Assembly (NCBI RefSeq): GCF_001021025.1
Contig: NZ_CP011541.1
Location: forward strand, 744,001 to 808,000
Direction of reading: 5' to 3'
Source: Corynebacterium epidermidicanis
Lineage (GTDB): Bacteria > Actinomycetota > Actinomycetes > Mycobacteriales > Mycobacteriaceae
DNA: 64,000 nucleotides
Within the stretch, counting starts at the first letter, position 1. Each line of letters starts with the position of its first letter. Position numbers and translations under genes: made by a program. This document shows positions 10,363 to 19,032 of this stretch, piece by piece. The notes beneath the pieces were generated by a model. The model searched no databases. It was not told the origin of the DNA and worked only from the letters and a program-made list of their open reading frames with translations.

Positions 10363-10382
10363 TCCCTCCGCTGACCTGCTTT

Positions 10383-10432
10383 GAGCCAAACCCTCCCTCC
10401 CTTGCGTACACTTGGGAGAAAGAGTTTGGCTC
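10383..10432 (+). terminator. long inverted repeat between gltA and fkpA
   Basis: GAGCCAAAC (10383-10391) pairs with GTTTGGCTC (10424-10432), and an inner CTCCC/GGGAG pairing tightens the loop. Only a weak T-rich stretch follows (ATTGTCATTT). It may be a leaky terminator or an mRNA stabiliser of gltA. Confidence 0.5.
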
Positions 10433-10475
10433 ATTGTCATTTCTCTCAACTGACTATTCAAGGAGTTTTCTCACA

Positions 10476-10835
10476 ATGGAAAAGCCAGTAATCGAACCAC
10501 AAACCGGCCCGGCGCCAGAAGACCTGGTCATCGTCGACCTCATCGAAGGCGACGGTCCGGAAGCTCAGCCAGGCGGTGTTGTTGAAGTCCACTACGTTGG
10601 TGTTGACTTCGAATCGGGCGAGCAGTTCGACTCCTCCTGGGACCGCGGACAGACCATCGAGTTCCCGCTTAACGGTCTGATCGCAGGCTGGCAGGAAGGC
10701 ATCCCAGGCATGAAGGTCGGTGGCCGTCGCCAGCTGACCATCCCCCCAGAGGCTGCCTACGGTCCTGCTGGTGGCGGACACCCACTGTCCGGCCGCACTT
10801 TGGTCTTCGTCATCGACTTGGTAAGCGCGCACTAA
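10476..10835 (+). CDS. fkpA: FKBP-type peptidyl-prolyl cis-trans isomerase
   Basis: 119 aa, a single cytoplasmic FKBP domain that catalyses proline isomerisation in protein folding. Family marks are VEVHYVGVDFESGEQFDSSWDRG, IPGMKVGGRRQLTIPPEAAYGP and GRTLVFVIDLV. I chose the ATG at 10476 because AAGGAG lies 10-15 bases upstream and the protein then begins MEKPVIEPQTGPAPEDL, as in the C. glutamicum homologue next to gltA. There is no signal peptide. It is followed by a clear terminator. Confidence 0.93.
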   Translation: MEKPVIEPQTGPAPEDLVIVDLIEGDGPEAQPGGVVEVHYVGVDFESGEQFDSSWDRGQTIEFPLNGLIAGWQEGIPGMKVGGRRQLTIPPEAAYGPAGGGHPLSGRTLVFVIDLVSAH

Positions 10836-10855
10836 GCTAGTCGATGCTTTCGCAG

Positions 10856-10885
10856 GTGCACTACCCGTTCGGGCAGTGCACTTTT
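10856..10885 (+). terminator. rho-independent terminator after fkpA
   Basis: GTGCACT (10856-10862) pairs with AGTGCAC (10875-10881), continued by CCCG/CGGG around a TT loop. TTTT follows at 10882-10885. Confidence 0.8.
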
Positions 10886-11038
10886 GTCGTTAGTGGGAAC
10901 GCACTAGGCGTTGGCCGCCCGGCGACCGCGGAGCCTGCTGCGCAGTTAGGCTTCAAGAGTGCTAAGTATTGCCACGGAAGTACTGCTTAGCAGGTTTGCA
11001 GCACAACACATTTAACAAACCAGAACCCTCAAGGAAAC

Positions 11039-12184
11039 CTAGGACTTGTTAATAGCTGCAGCTTTCACCGCCGCTGCAACTGTCGGCGCTACCTGTGGAT
11101 CAAGCGGGGAGGGCACAATGTGGTCGCGATCGAGGTGTGAGTGCGCGACCTCGGCAATCGCCCGCGATGCGGCTAACTTCATCGCAGGCGTGATGCGAGT
11201 GGCACCCGCTTCCAACGCACCGCGGAAGATGCCTGGGAATGCCAGCACGTTGTTGATTTGATTTGGTAGATCCGAACGGCCAGTGGCAACCACAGAGCCG
11301 TAGCGAACGGCGAGGTCGTAGTCGATCTCTGGGGTCGGGTTGGCTAGCGAGAACAGGAAAGGATCGGGGGCCATCAACTGGAGTTGATCTTCGGATATAT
11401 GGGCACGCGAGACCCCGATGAACGTGTCTGCGCCACGCAGCGCGTCTTCGATGCCCCCGGTTCGTCCCTCTTCGTTTGTGAGCGCTGCTAGTTCTCGCTT
11501 GATCGGTGACAACGGTTCCCGGCCAGCATGGATGATCCCGCGGGAGTCCACCATCGTGATGTGGCGGACACCGGCGTCGATAAGCATGCGTGCGGTGGCC
11601 ACACCAGCGGCTCCGGCCCCGGAGATCACGACGCGCAGGTCCCGAAGTGAGCGGTCGGTGATTTCGCAGGCGTTGCGCAGAGCTGCCGTGATGACGATTG
11701 CGGTTCCGTGCTGGTCGTCGTGCATGACGGGGATGTTGAGGGCATCGATGAGTCGGCGTTCGAGTTCGAAGCAGCGGGGCGCGGAGATGTCCTCAAGGTT
11801 GATCGCGCCGAAGGAGGGGGCGAGGCGGACGATGGAGTGGAAAAGCTCGTCGACGTCCGTGGTGTCTAGCACGATGGGCACTGCGTTGAGTCCCGCGAAG
11901 CGCTGGAATAGTTGGGCCTTGCCTTCCATGACGGGGAGGGCGGCAGTTGGGCCGATGTCTCCGAGGCCCAGCACGGCGGTGCCGTCGGATATTACGGCGA
12001 CCGTGTTGCCGGTCCAGGTAAACTCCCGCGCGAGGGAGGGGTCTTCGTGGATCGCTTCGCAGACGCGGGCAACGCCGGGGGTATAGGCGAGGGAGAGGTC
12101 CAGGGTGGTCTCGAGCGGGCGTCGCGACGTTGTTGCTAGTTTTCCGCCGCGGTGAGCATCAAAAATATCCTGGTCACTAAGCAT
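11039..12184 (-). CDS. NAD(P)-dependent malic enzyme
   Basis: 381 aa. Oxidative decarboxylation of malate to pyruvate. It is the short bacterial form without a phosphotransacetylase tail. LAYTPGVARVCEAI carries the catalytic Tyr. The metal/substrate segment is NLEDISAPRCFELE, followed by PVMHDDQHGTAIV. The dinucleotide fold has ISGAGAAGVATARML, and SLANPTPEI and RSDLPNQINNVLAFPGIFRG complete the family pattern. Cofactor choice cannot be assigned safely. It starts 9 bases after the accDA stop, so the two share an mRNA. That would place a pyruvate/reductant-producing enzyme beside a carboxylase subunit that makes malonyl-CoA. Confidence 0.93.
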   Translation of the reverse strand: MLSDQDIFDAHRGGKLATTSRRPLETTLDLSLAYTPGVARVCEAIHEDPSLAREFTWTGNTVAVISDGTAVLGLGDIGPTAALPVMEGKAQLFQRFAGLNAVPIVLDTTDVDELFHSIVRLAPSFGAINLEDISAPRCFELERRLIDALNIPVMHDDQHGTAIVITAALRNACEITDRSLRDLRVVISGAGAAGVATARMLIDAGVRHITMVDSRGIIHAGREPLSPIKRELAALTNEEGRTGGIEDALRGADTFIGVSRAHISEDQLQLMAPDPFLFSLANPTPEIDYDLAVRYGSVVATGRSDLPNQINNVLAFPGIFRGALEAGATRITPAMKLAASRAIAEVAHSHLDRDHIVPSPLDPQVAPTVAAAVKAAAINKS

Positions 12185-12193
12185 TACTCCATG

Positions 12194-13699
12194 CTACTGC
12201 CGGGTTGCCAACTTCTCGTAGTGTTTGAAACGTTGCTCTCGTCCCACCCGTTCAGGGCTATTTTCCAGTACCCAAAGTTCATGACTGATGGTAGATAGGA
12301 CGCGGTCGATGAATGCTTCCGGCTCCTCGGCAGCATCTGGCTGCTCAGGAATGATGCTGTCCACAATTCCTGCGCGGTGCAAAGCAAACGCGGACACATC
12401 TTGTTCTTCCATCATTTGCGGAGCGTGATCGATGTCGCGGTAGATGATGGCGGACGCTCCTTCCGGAGGGAGGGGCGAGAGCCAAGCATGTTCAGCTGCC
12501 AGCACCCGGTCGGCCGGCAGCATTGCCAATGCGCCACCGCCGCACCCTTGGCCAAGGATCACCGATATCGTAGGGACATCCAGGTACACCAATTCGCCTA
12601 GCGTGCGGGCAATCGAACCAGCCAGACCATGTTCTTCGGCGTGCTGGGAAAGCTCCGCCCCTGGAGTATCAATGATGCTCACTAAAGGTAGTTGCAGTTC
12701 GTGGGCGAGTGCGATGCCGCGACGCGCACATCGCAGCGCCTCAGGACCGAGCTCCGCCTCCCCGAGGGGAGGCTGCTGGTGACGATTCTGTCCAATCAAC
12801 ACCACGGGGCGCCCGGCGATCTGCGCCAGCGCGACGGTCATCGCCGCGGAACGACGACCGTCGCCCGACCCGGACAGCTCAATGAGCTTGGGGCTGAGCT
12901 TGGCGACGATATCGCGTACCCCAGGACGATCCGCTTGCCGGGTCTTGAGGATAGACTCCCATACGTTCCCCGCAGCAACCTCCGCCGTTTCGGGGCGGGT
13001 CGGCTCCAGATCTGAATGGGTGGAAAGTAGCACGTCTTCAATTTTCCGAACCGCATCTCGGAGCAGTTTGGGTGAGAGGACGCCGTCGATAACGCCCACA
13101 TGGGCGAGGTTTTCCCCAGACTGTACCCCATCTGGGATCGGGGTTCCGGTGGTGAGCTCCACAACGCGGGGGCCGAGGAAGCCGAGCAGCGCGCCGGGTT
13201 CGGCGAAGGTGAAATGCCCAGCTGAACCCCAGGAAGCCATGACCCCGCCGGTGGTGGGGTTGCGCAGGTAAACCAGGAAGGGGAGGTGAGCGTCCTTGTG
13301 GCGGTAGACCGCGGTGGTGATAGAGACCATCAGTGCGAACGCGGGAGTCCCTTCCTGCATGCGGGTCCCGCCCGAAGATGGAGAAATGAGCAACGGCAGG
13401 CGCTCCGCGGTGGCGCGGTGAATTCCTGCGATGATGCGGCGTGCAGTTGCGGCGCCGATCGACCCGCCCAGGAAACTGAACTCCGAGACGATCGTTGCTA
13501 CTCGACGCCCCGCAACGGTACCTTCGCCCGTAATGACAGATTCGTCGACCCCGCTTTTCTCGCGGGCGCGCGCTAGGGCTTCCCGATAGTCGTCGCTAAT
13601 GTCGCCATACTCGGGAGAGGTGTCCCAGCTAATGAAGGAGCCGGGGTCCAAAACGGTGGTGATGAGGTCATTTGCGCTGGTACGAGTGGTGCTGCTCAT
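12194..13699 (-). CDS. accDA: fused acetyl-CoA carboxylase carboxyltransferase (AccD+AccA)
   Basis: 501 aa. Carboxyltransferase half-reaction, moving the carboxyl group from biotin-BCCP to acetyl-CoA. The N-half is AccD-like (VIVSEFSFLGGSIGAATARRI, SPSSGGTRMQEG, YLRNPTTGGVMASWGSAGH, EPGALLGFLGPRV) but lacks the usual zinc-ribbon cysteines. The C-half is AccA-like (PLVSIIDTPGAELSQHAEEHG, ISVILGQGCGGGALAMLPADRV). The fusion occurs in some corynebacteria alongside the separate AccBC/AccD1 system. The protein begins MSSTTRTSANDLI. The malic enzyme gene follows 9 bases later. Which acyl-CoA it prefers is not visible from the sequence. Confidence 0.88.
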   Translation of the reverse strand: MSSTTRTSANDLITTVLDPGSFISWDTSPEYGDISDDYREALARAREKSGVDESVITGEGTVAGRRVATIVSEFSFLGGSIGAATARRIIAGIHRATAERLPLLISPSSGGTRMQEGTPAFALMVSITTAVYRHKDAHLPFLVYLRNPTTGGVMASWGSAGHFTFAEPGALLGFLGPRVVELTTGTPIPDGVQSGENLAHVGVIDGVLSPKLLRDAVRKIEDVLLSTHSDLEPTRPETAEVAAGNVWESILKTRQADRPGVRDIVAKLSPKLIELSGSGDGRRSAAMTVALAQIAGRPVVLIGQNRHQQPPLGEAELGPEALRCARRGIALAHELQLPLVSIIDTPGAELSQHAEEHGLAGSIARTLGELVYLDVPTISVILGQGCGGGALAMLPADRVLAAEHAWLSPLPPEGASAIIYRDIDHAPQMMEEQDVSAFALHRAGIVDSIIPEQPDAAEEPEAFIDRVLSTISHELWVLENSPERVGREQRFKHYEKLATRQ

Positions 13700-13773
13700 A
13701 GTGATTAAGCTAGCAAATCTCCTAGGTTGCTTGAGCTGTTTCGCGCCGAAGCGGGTGGATTGGGGGAGGTTTG

Positions 13774-14280
13774 CTAGGCGTCATCGTCGGGTTTGTTCCA
13801 AGCCAATGCCAAGGCAGGGTAGCCGCTGACGGTGAGTGTGATCAACAGCAGCACGTAGCCGGTGCCGAGGACTGCTCGCGAGGCAGTATCGGCGCCAAAC
13901 GCAAGGTCTTTCCAGAGGTTTCCCGCGAAGATCAGCGCGAATGCGATGACGGTGCAGAAGAAGCCATAGAGGCGGAAGGCGAAAGCTCGGTAGCGTTCGA
14001 GGCGCTCGAATTGGAACTCGTCGAGTGCTTCCGGCGGGGCCTGATCTTCACTGTCGATTGCGATGCGGATGATAGTCCAGATGACAGCGAGGAGAAGCAG
14101 GCCAGCGACAATGGCTAGCAGCATCGTCTTGTAGGCGGGAATCAAGAAGGCGCAGCCGGTGGTGATGAGTGCGATGATCACGAAAAGGTTCACGAGCATT
14201 CGACGCTGCTTTTGGCCTCGTAAGCCCGGCAGCAAGTTCTGGGTGCGTTCTTGTTGGCGACGGTAGGTGTTGATGTTCAT
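13774..14280 (-). CDS. small four-helix membrane protein, partner of the XRE regulator
   Basis: 168 aa. A basic N-terminus (MNINTYRRQQERTQ) precedes two hydrophobic hairpins, at about residues 29-72 and 100-158, separated by an acidic linker (DSEDQAPPEALDEFQFERLERYR). I do not recognise a named family. The ATG overlaps the stop of the upstream XRE gene (ATGA), so it is translationally coupled to it. Pairs of an XRE regulator and a small membrane protein are common in actinobacteria and firmicutes, and usually the regulator represses both. A longer frame reaching 14637 exists but is only the shadow of the XRE gene. Confidence 0.7.
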   Translation of the reverse strand: MNINTYRRQQERTQNLLPGLRGQKQRRMLVNLFVIIALITTGCAFLIPAYKTMLLAIVAGLLLLAVIWTIIRIAIDSEDQAPPEALDEFQFERLERYRAFAFRLYGFFCTVIAFALIFAGNLWKDLAFGADTASRAVLGTGYVLLLITLTVSGYPALALAWNKPDDDA

Positions 14281-14546
14281 TGGGTGTTTCCTCCTGGATA
14301 GATTTGGGTGGACATGGGGGTGAATTCGGTGCGGGAGAAGATGGCTTCGATCGGCAGGCCAAAGGTCTCGGAAAGATTCATGGCCAGATCTAGGCTGGGA
14401 TAGTGGTCGCTGCGCTCCAGTGCGCCGACGGTTTGGACGTTGACTCCAATGGCGTCGGCGAGCTGGGCGCGCGAGAGATTGCGTTCGGTTCTTAATAATC
14501 GAATCCGATTGAATATTGGTTTTGTAGGTTTCTTTGCTGGACTCAT
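14277..14546 (-). CDS. XRE-family (HTH_3) transcriptional regulator
   Basis: 89 aa with one helix-turn-helix domain at about residues 14-68: RIRLLRTERNLSRAQLADAIGVNVQTVGALERSDHYPSLDLAMNLSETFGLPIEAIF. There is no further sensor domain; the basic tail is short. It overlaps the next gene by 4 bases and is preceded by a near-perfect palindrome at 14552-14577, 5 bases before its ATG. That position suggests autorepression of the two-gene operon, since bound protein would block the start region. The signal sensed is unknown. Confidence 0.85.
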   Translation of the reverse strand: MSPAKKPTKPIFNRIRLLRTERNLSRAQLADAIGVNVQTVGALERSDHYPSLDLAMNLSETFGLPIEAIFSRTEFTPMSTQIYPGGNTQ

Positions 14547-14551
14547 GCTCT

Positions 14552-14577
14552 AAAGTGTTGTATAAACCCAATACTTT
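14552..14577. promoter_or_regulatory. probable operator of the XRE regulator
   Basis: AAAGTGTTG (14552-14560), 8-base spacer, CAATACTTT (14569-14577). The arms match at 8 of 9 positions. It lies immediately upstream of the XRE ATG and is AT-rich. Spacing and symmetry fit a dimeric XRE repressor. Confidence 0.5.
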
Positions 14578-14628
14578 GTCAAACTTTGCTAGAAATTTTT
14601 TGAAACTGAAGGTGAGGGAGGAAGGAAG

Positions 14629-14639
14629 CGTCGACAAGC
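14629..14639 (-). repeat. copy of the dispersed 11-mer GCTTRTCGACG
   Basis: Intergenic copy (CGTCGACAAGC on the plus strand) between the XRE gene and the aldo-keto reductase. Confidence 0.7.
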
Positions 14640-14681
14640 ATTTTGCTGCGGTGAGTGAAGAAAGTGCGTTTAATGGGGGAT

Positions 14682-15551
14682 ATGACTAGTGCCACTTTGA
14701 TTCCATCGGTAAGTTTTCGGGACGGCAGCGAGTATCCGCAGCTGGGGCTTGGTACGTGGAAGCTTCGCGGAGAAGATGCGATCCGTGCGGTGCGCGCAGC
14801 GATCGAGCTGGGATACCGGCATATTGACACTGCAGCGCTGTATAAGAACGAAGAAGAGGTCGGTCGAGCGATCAAGGAAGCCATCGCCGCGGGTGATGTC
14901 ACCCGCGATGAATTGTGTGTGACCACTAAGCTGTGGCACACCGACCAGGGCGCAGACAAGGCAGCGGACGCTTTTCAAACCTCCTTGCGCAACCTTGGAC
15001 TGGATTATCTTGACCTCTACCTCATCCACTGGCCGTGGCCTTCGGCAGGGAAATTCGTAGCGACTTTCGAGGTGATGGCCAAGATGCAGGGCATGGGGAC
15101 GGTGCAGTCGATTGGCGTGTCCAACTTCTTCCCGGACGCTTTGGACGAGCTTGTGGCCAAGACCGGCATTACCCCCGCGGTTAACCAGGTCGAACTGCAC
15201 CCGGGCTTTTCCCAAGAATCCTTGCGGGCCTACCATGAGCAGCATGGCATCGTGACGGCAGCTTGGTCACCGTTGGGGCAGGGAACGCTGTTAGAAAATG
15301 ACACGGTCCGGGACATCGCGCAGGCCACTGGGAAAACCCCGGCCCAGGTGATCTTGCGTTGGCATATTCAACTTGGCAACATGGTGATCCCGAAGTCGCA
15401 GTCGCCGGAACGGCTCGCAGAAAACGCCGCTATCTTCGACTTTGAGCTCACTGCGGATCAAATGGCTCAGCTCACCGCGCTGGATAATGCCACCGGCCTG
15501 GGGCGTATTGGGCCTGACCCACTGGAATTCCCTGATCCTGAGGGTAACTAG
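14682..15551 (+). CDS. aldo/keto reductase (2,5-diketo-gluconate reductase-like)
   Basis: 289 aa, cytosolic NADPH-dependent carbonyl reductase of the AKR5/DkgA type. The catalytic tetrad is visible: Asp in YRHIDTA, Tyr in ALYKNEEEVG, Lys in CVTTKLWH and His in YLIHWPWP. Cofactor-binding segments are SIGVSNF, AAWSPLGQG and MVIPKSQSPERLAENAAIFDF. Starts at 14655 (GTG) and 14673 (ATG) are alternatives; I prefer 14682 (MTSATLIPSV) because the family alignment starts there and GGGG precedes it. The natural substrate cannot be inferred. The enoyl-CoA hydratase gene starts 3 bases after its stop. Confidence 0.88.
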   Translation: MTSATLIPSVSFRDGSEYPQLGLGTWKLRGEDAIRAVRAAIELGYRHIDTAALYKNEEEVGRAIKEAIAAGDVTRDELCVTTKLWHTDQGADKAADAFQTSLRNLGLDYLDLYLIHWPWPSAGKFVATFEVMAKMQGMGTVQSIGVSNFFPDALDELVAKTGITPAVNQVELHPGFSQESLRAYHEQHGIVTAAWSPLGQGTLLENDTVRDIAQATGKTPAQVILRWHIQLGNMVIPKSQSPERLAENAAIFDFELTADQMAQLTALDNATGLGRIGPDPLEFPDPEGN

Positions 15552-15554
15552 TCC

Positions 15555-16295
15555 ATGGTGCTGCGTTACGAACAACAGGACCACCTGGCGATTCTCACGC
15601 TGAATCGACCGGAGAAGCGAAACGCCCTCAACCTGGAGCTCACCACGGCGCTTGCCGACGAGCTTCGCACGCTTTCCTCCCGCGGCCCAGACCACACCCG
15701 AGCGGTGCTCATCCGAGGCGAAGGGGCAGCGTTTTGCGCCGGAGCCGATTTCAGCGGGGTGTACAACGAAGAATTCCTGGGCAGCCTGCAACGGATGCTG
15801 ACGGCAATTCTCGAAGCTCCCGTCCCGGTCATCGCTGATATCCAAGGTCCAGCTGTCGGCGCCGGAGTTCAGGTGGCGCTGGCATGCGACCTGCGTGTAG
15901 TTGGCGACAATGCCTGGTTCTTGGTCCCGCCTGCAAAGCTCGGGTTCGCGTTGGACAACTGGACAATTCGTCGCGCAGCCAGCATGTTGGGTGGATCCGT
16001 GGCCCGCGGAGTTTTGCTTGGGGTGCAAAAGGTCTCTGCTGACCTAGCCGGCCAACTCGGGTTTGCCAATGAACGAGGCGATGCCGACGCTGCGCTGCAG
16101 TATGCCCAAACGATTGCTAGTTATGCGCCGCTATCAGTGCAACAGCTCAAGCGAGTGCTTAACGATGAAGGGTTTGGTTTCGCCCTGTCTGCCACCCAAC
16201 AGCAGATGTATGAAGCCGCGTGGAGCAGCCAAGATGCACAGGAAGCTATCAAGGCGCGGGCAGAAAAACGAGCACCAGAATTTAGGGGCCGATAA
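15555..16295 (+). CDS. enoyl-CoA hydratase/isomerase family protein
   Basis: 246 aa crotonase-fold protein. NRPEKRNALNLEL begins the fold. The first oxyanion-hole segment is GAAFCAGADFSGVYNEEF and the second is IQGPAVGAGVQVALACDLRVV. The catalytic glutamates of true enoyl-CoA hydratases are not obvious: the segment after the second oxyanion loop reads PPAKLGFALDNW, so the reaction could differ (isomerase, dehalogenase or other). It sits 3 bases behind the aldo-keto reductase, in the same transcript. No wider beta-oxidation set surrounds it. Confidence 0.82.
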   Translation: MVLRYEQQDHLAILTLNRPEKRNALNLELTTALADELRTLSSRGPDHTRAVLIRGEGAAFCAGADFSGVYNEEFLGSLQRMLTAILEAPVPVIADIQGPAVGAGVQVALACDLRVVGDNAWFLVPPAKLGFALDNWTIRRAASMLGGSVARGVLLGVQKVSADLAGQLGFANERGDADAALQYAQTIASYAPLSVQQLKRVLNDEGFGFALSATQQQMYEAAWSSQDAQEAIKARAEKRAPEFRGR

Positions 16296-16317
16296 GCTTC
16301 CTGACTAGCATTGCGGT

Positions 16318-18672
16318 ATGAGTAATGCCACGAGCCTTGAGGGATTGAGCAGCGCGGACGTCGACAAGCGTCGGGCGGACGGGTTAGTCAATCACCCGGT
16401 GCGGACAACTGGGCGTAGCGTCGCCGACATTGTCCGCACCAATGTGTTTACGCGTATCAATGCGATCCTCGCGGTGCTGTTTTCCATCGTGTTGGTGACG
16501 GGGTCGTGGATTAATGGCGCTTTTGGGCTGTTGATCGTGGTGAATTCTGGTATCGGTATTGTCCAGGAGCTGCGTGCAAAGCGCACGCTCGATAAGTTGA
16601 CCATCTTGGGCGAATCGAAGCCGCGGGTGATACGCGACGGGCAGTCTCGTCAGCTCAACCGCGACGACATTGTGCTCGATGACCTGATTGAGCTCAGCTC
16701 TGGGGAACAACTAGTGGTGGATGGCGTCGTGCGCGCCGCGGAGTCCCTCAAAGTGGATGAGTCGATGCTCACCGGGGAATCCGACCCCGTATTAAAGCAG
16801 GTCGGCGACAAAGTCTTGTCTGGCTCCTTTGTGGTTGCAGGCCAAGGGGCTTTTCAGGCCACCGAGATCGGCGAAGATGCATACGCTGCGAAGCTGATTC
16901 GGGAAGCGGGGGAGTTCAAACTCACCGACTCCGAGCTGCACCAAGGCATTGACCGGATTCTGAAAATCATTACGTATCTGCTCGTGCCGGTCGGCGCCTT
17001 GACCATTTGGACCCAGCTGTGGCGAACCCACGCGCGACCCAACGACGCCTTGTTGTCGATGGTCGCCGCCCTCGTTCCGATGGTGCCGGAGGGCTTGGTG
17101 TTGATGACGTCGATCGCTTTCGCGGTCGGTGTGGTGCGGCTGGGGAGGCACAATGCGCTCATCAATGAGCTCAAAGCCATCGAGGCGCTCGCACGGATCA
17201 GCGTGCTCTGTGCCGACAAAACCGGGACCCTCACCGACAATGCCATGGAGTTTGACCAGGTCCAGCTTTTGTCGACGGCCCCCAGCGCGGAAACTGAAAC
17301 CCGGGTGCGCACTGCGCTCGCTACGATGGCTGTGGCCGATAAGCACCCTAACGACACGATGCGGGCCATCGGTGCCGGGGTAGCCTCCGAGCCTGCGTCA
17401 ATTAGTGCGAAAGTTCCTTTTGATTCCACCCGTAAATGGTCGGGGGTTTCCTTTGAAAACCAAAACTGGGTGATCGGCGCCCCAGAGATGCTGACCCAGG
17501 ACAGCGATGTGCTCCAGCGTTGTGCGGAAATCAGTGACAGCGGATTGCGCGTGTTGCTGATCGGAACTACATCGAGTTTGGGCGAAGAACTGGTCGGCTT
17601 TGAACCGGTAGCTGTTCTGAGCCTGCAGCAGAAAGTTCGCGAGACTGCTGCCGAGACCTTGGCGTTCTTTGCCGCTGAAGACGTTGATGTGAAGGTGATT
17701 TCTGGTGACAATGCGGATTCGGTGGCCGCTGTCGCTCACCGTGTAGGCGTTGAAGGGGCAGCCTTTGACGCCCGTAACTTGCCTGCAGATGCGGACGCCG
17801 TCACAGAGATTGTGCGCGAGCACGACATTTTCGGCCGCGTCACCCCGGAGCAAAAACGCATGCTAGTGAAGAATTTGCAGGCCAGCGGGGAATTCGTGGC
17901 GATGACCGGCGACGGGGTCAACGACGTCCTCGCCCTCAAGGACTCCAATATTGGCATTGCGATGGGTGCCGGTTCGCCAGCGGCCCGCTCGGTGGCACAG
18001 GTGGTGCTGTTGGACAACGACTTCGCCACAATGCCACAGGTGGTAGCCGAGGGACGACGCGTGATTGGCAATATCGAGCGGGTTGCCAATCTGTTCTTAA
18101 CCAAGACGATCTACTCCGTTCTCATCGCGCTGGTAGTGGGCATTTGGGGGCTCACGTACCCATTTCAACCGATCCATGTCACGATGATCGGCTGGTTCAC
18201 CATCGGCATCCCGGCCTTTATCCTTTCGCTGGCGCCCAACTATGAACGTGCCCGTCCGGGTTTTGTTCGCAGAGTACTGTTGCTCGCCCTTCCAGCGGGG
18301 CTACTCATTGGGGCGGTTACCCTCGGCTTTTGGATCTGGCACTACCCCGGGGACGTGCTTGACGACCATGCGCGTCAGGTTTCCACCGCAACCCTGTTGG
18401 TGCTGCTCATCATGGCGGTGTGGGTGCTCGGTGTCGTCGCCCGTCCCCTGAATTGGTGGAGGCTGGCGCTGTTGGGAGGCAGCGTTGCTGGTTACGCAGT
18501 GATTTTCACTGTGCCTGCATTGCAGCGACTATTGCTTCTGGATGCCTCCAACGTGCCATTGCTTATCGACGCCGCGATCTGGGGAGGTCTCGGGGCGACT
18601 GCGATTGAGACCGCCACCAGGATCGCGCAATTGCTGACGCGTCAATTTGCAGAGCAAGGTTCACGGGCTTAG
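16318..18672 (+). CDS. ctpE: P-type cation-transporting ATPase, CtpE-like
   Basis: 784 aa polytopic ATPase. It shows SMLTGESDPV (actuator TGES), a P-domain with the phosphorylated Asp at about residue 300 in CADKTGTLTDNAMEF, and the hinge GDGVNDVLALKDSNIGIAMGAGSPAARSVA. The transmembrane-4 motif is MVPEGLVLMTSIAFAVG, and the segment VVRLGRHNALINELKAIEALARI is characteristic of the mycobacterial CtpE group. M. smegmatis CtpE was reported to take up Ca2+. The N-terminus lacks heavy-metal-binding cysteines. Ion specificity here is inferred from the family only. It starts 22 bases after the hydratase gene and may be cotranscribed. Confidence 0.85.
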   Translation: MSNATSLEGLSSADVDKRRADGLVNHPVRTTGRSVADIVRTNVFTRINAILAVLFSIVLVTGSWINGAFGLLIVVNSGIGIVQELRAKRTLDKLTILGESKPRVIRDGQSRQLNRDDIVLDDLIELSSGEQLVVDGVVRAAESLKVDESMLTGESDPVLKQVGDKVLSGSFVVAGQGAFQATEIGEDAYAAKLIREAGEFKLTDSELHQGIDRILKIITYLLVPVGALTIWTQLWRTHARPNDALLSMVAALVPMVPEGLVLMTSIAFAVGVVRLGRHNALINELKAIEALARISVLCADKTGTLTDNAMEFDQVQLLSTAPSAETETRVRTALATMAVADKHPNDTMRAIGAGVASEPASISAKVPFDSTRKWSGVSFENQNWVIGAPEMLTQDSDVLQRCAEISDSGLRVLLIGTTSSLGEELVGFEPVAVLSLQQKVRETAAETLAFFAAEDVDVKVISGDNADSVAAVAHRVGVEGAAFDARNLPADADAVTEIVREHDIFGRVTPEQKRMLVKNLQASGEFVAMTGDGVNDVLALKDSNIGIAMGAGSPAARSVAQVVLLDNDFATMPQVVAEGRRVIGNIERVANLFLTKTIYSVLIALVVGIWGLTYPFQPIHVTMIGWFTIGIPAFILSLAPNYERARPGFVRRVLLLALPAGLLIGAVTLGFWIWHYPGDVLDDHARQVSTATLLVLLIMAVWVLGVVARPLNWWRLALLGGSVAGYAVIFTVPALQRLLLLDASNVPLLIDAAIWGGLGATAIETATRIAQLLTRQFAEQGSRA

Positions 18673-18727
18673 CTACGGCCGGTCAATGTGTGGCTTGCAA
18701 AGGCTTTACTTGCCCAAATCGTAACCT

Positions 18728-18742
18728 TCACAAAATTTGCAA
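18728..18742 (+). promoter_or_regulatory. RamB-like box upstream of mctB
   Basis: TCACAAAATTTGCAA. The core AAAATTTGCAA is close to the published C. glutamicum RamB motif as I remember it (AAAGTTTGCAA). The first 13 bases recur exactly inside the accD promoter at 53876. Confidence 0.45.
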
Positions 18743-18900
18743 TTGTAAGTGGGTCATCGGGGTGGGGGTAATTCAGATTTAGGTAAAAGTCCAGCTAGGG
18801 TAGGGGTTTGGGGGTGGTTTGCCAGGTATGTGTAGTCCTTGTGGTTAAAAATGTTCACTATTGCAATGTGAGCTGGGTAACTTTTTATCTACGCGATATT

Positions 18901-18916
18901 TGTGACCGCTCGCACA
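18901..18916. promoter_or_regulatory. GlxR/CRP-like palindrome upstream of mctB
   Basis: TGTGACCGCTCGCACA matches TGTGA-N6-TCACA at 9 of 10 defined positions. GlxR is the CRP-type cAMP-responsive regulator of corynebacteria. Confidence 0.5.
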
Positions 18917-19032
18917 ATGGCAGAGTTGGCCGGCGGAGAGGTCCACAACGTGTCGACGTGACCGAAGTAAATAGTCCATCCGTCAACACTTGTAGAAGAT
19001 TGACCCCAACACCGAAAGCGAGATGATCTTCG

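Larger units (their letters stand above)
18673..19032. promoter_or_regulatory. mctB-mctC control region
   Basis: 360 bp without a gene. It contains a RamB-like box (18728-18742), several G-runs like RamA half-sites (18759-18768, 18798-18816) and a GlxR-like palindrome (18901-18916) about 117 bp before the mctB ATG. In C. glutamicum the acetate uptake operon responds to carbon-source regulators, so these sites fit, but none has been tested here. Confidence 0.5.

Noticed and set aside
8905..10461. 518-codon minus-strand reading frame over gltA
   Set aside because: It is a shadow of gltA, which has unmistakable motifs; the frame has no family features and arises from GC-rich third positions.
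10961..10991. Terminator for the malic enzyme gene
   Set aside because: GCTAAG and CTTAGC are complementary but the stem is short, interrupted and lacks a T-run on the minus strand.
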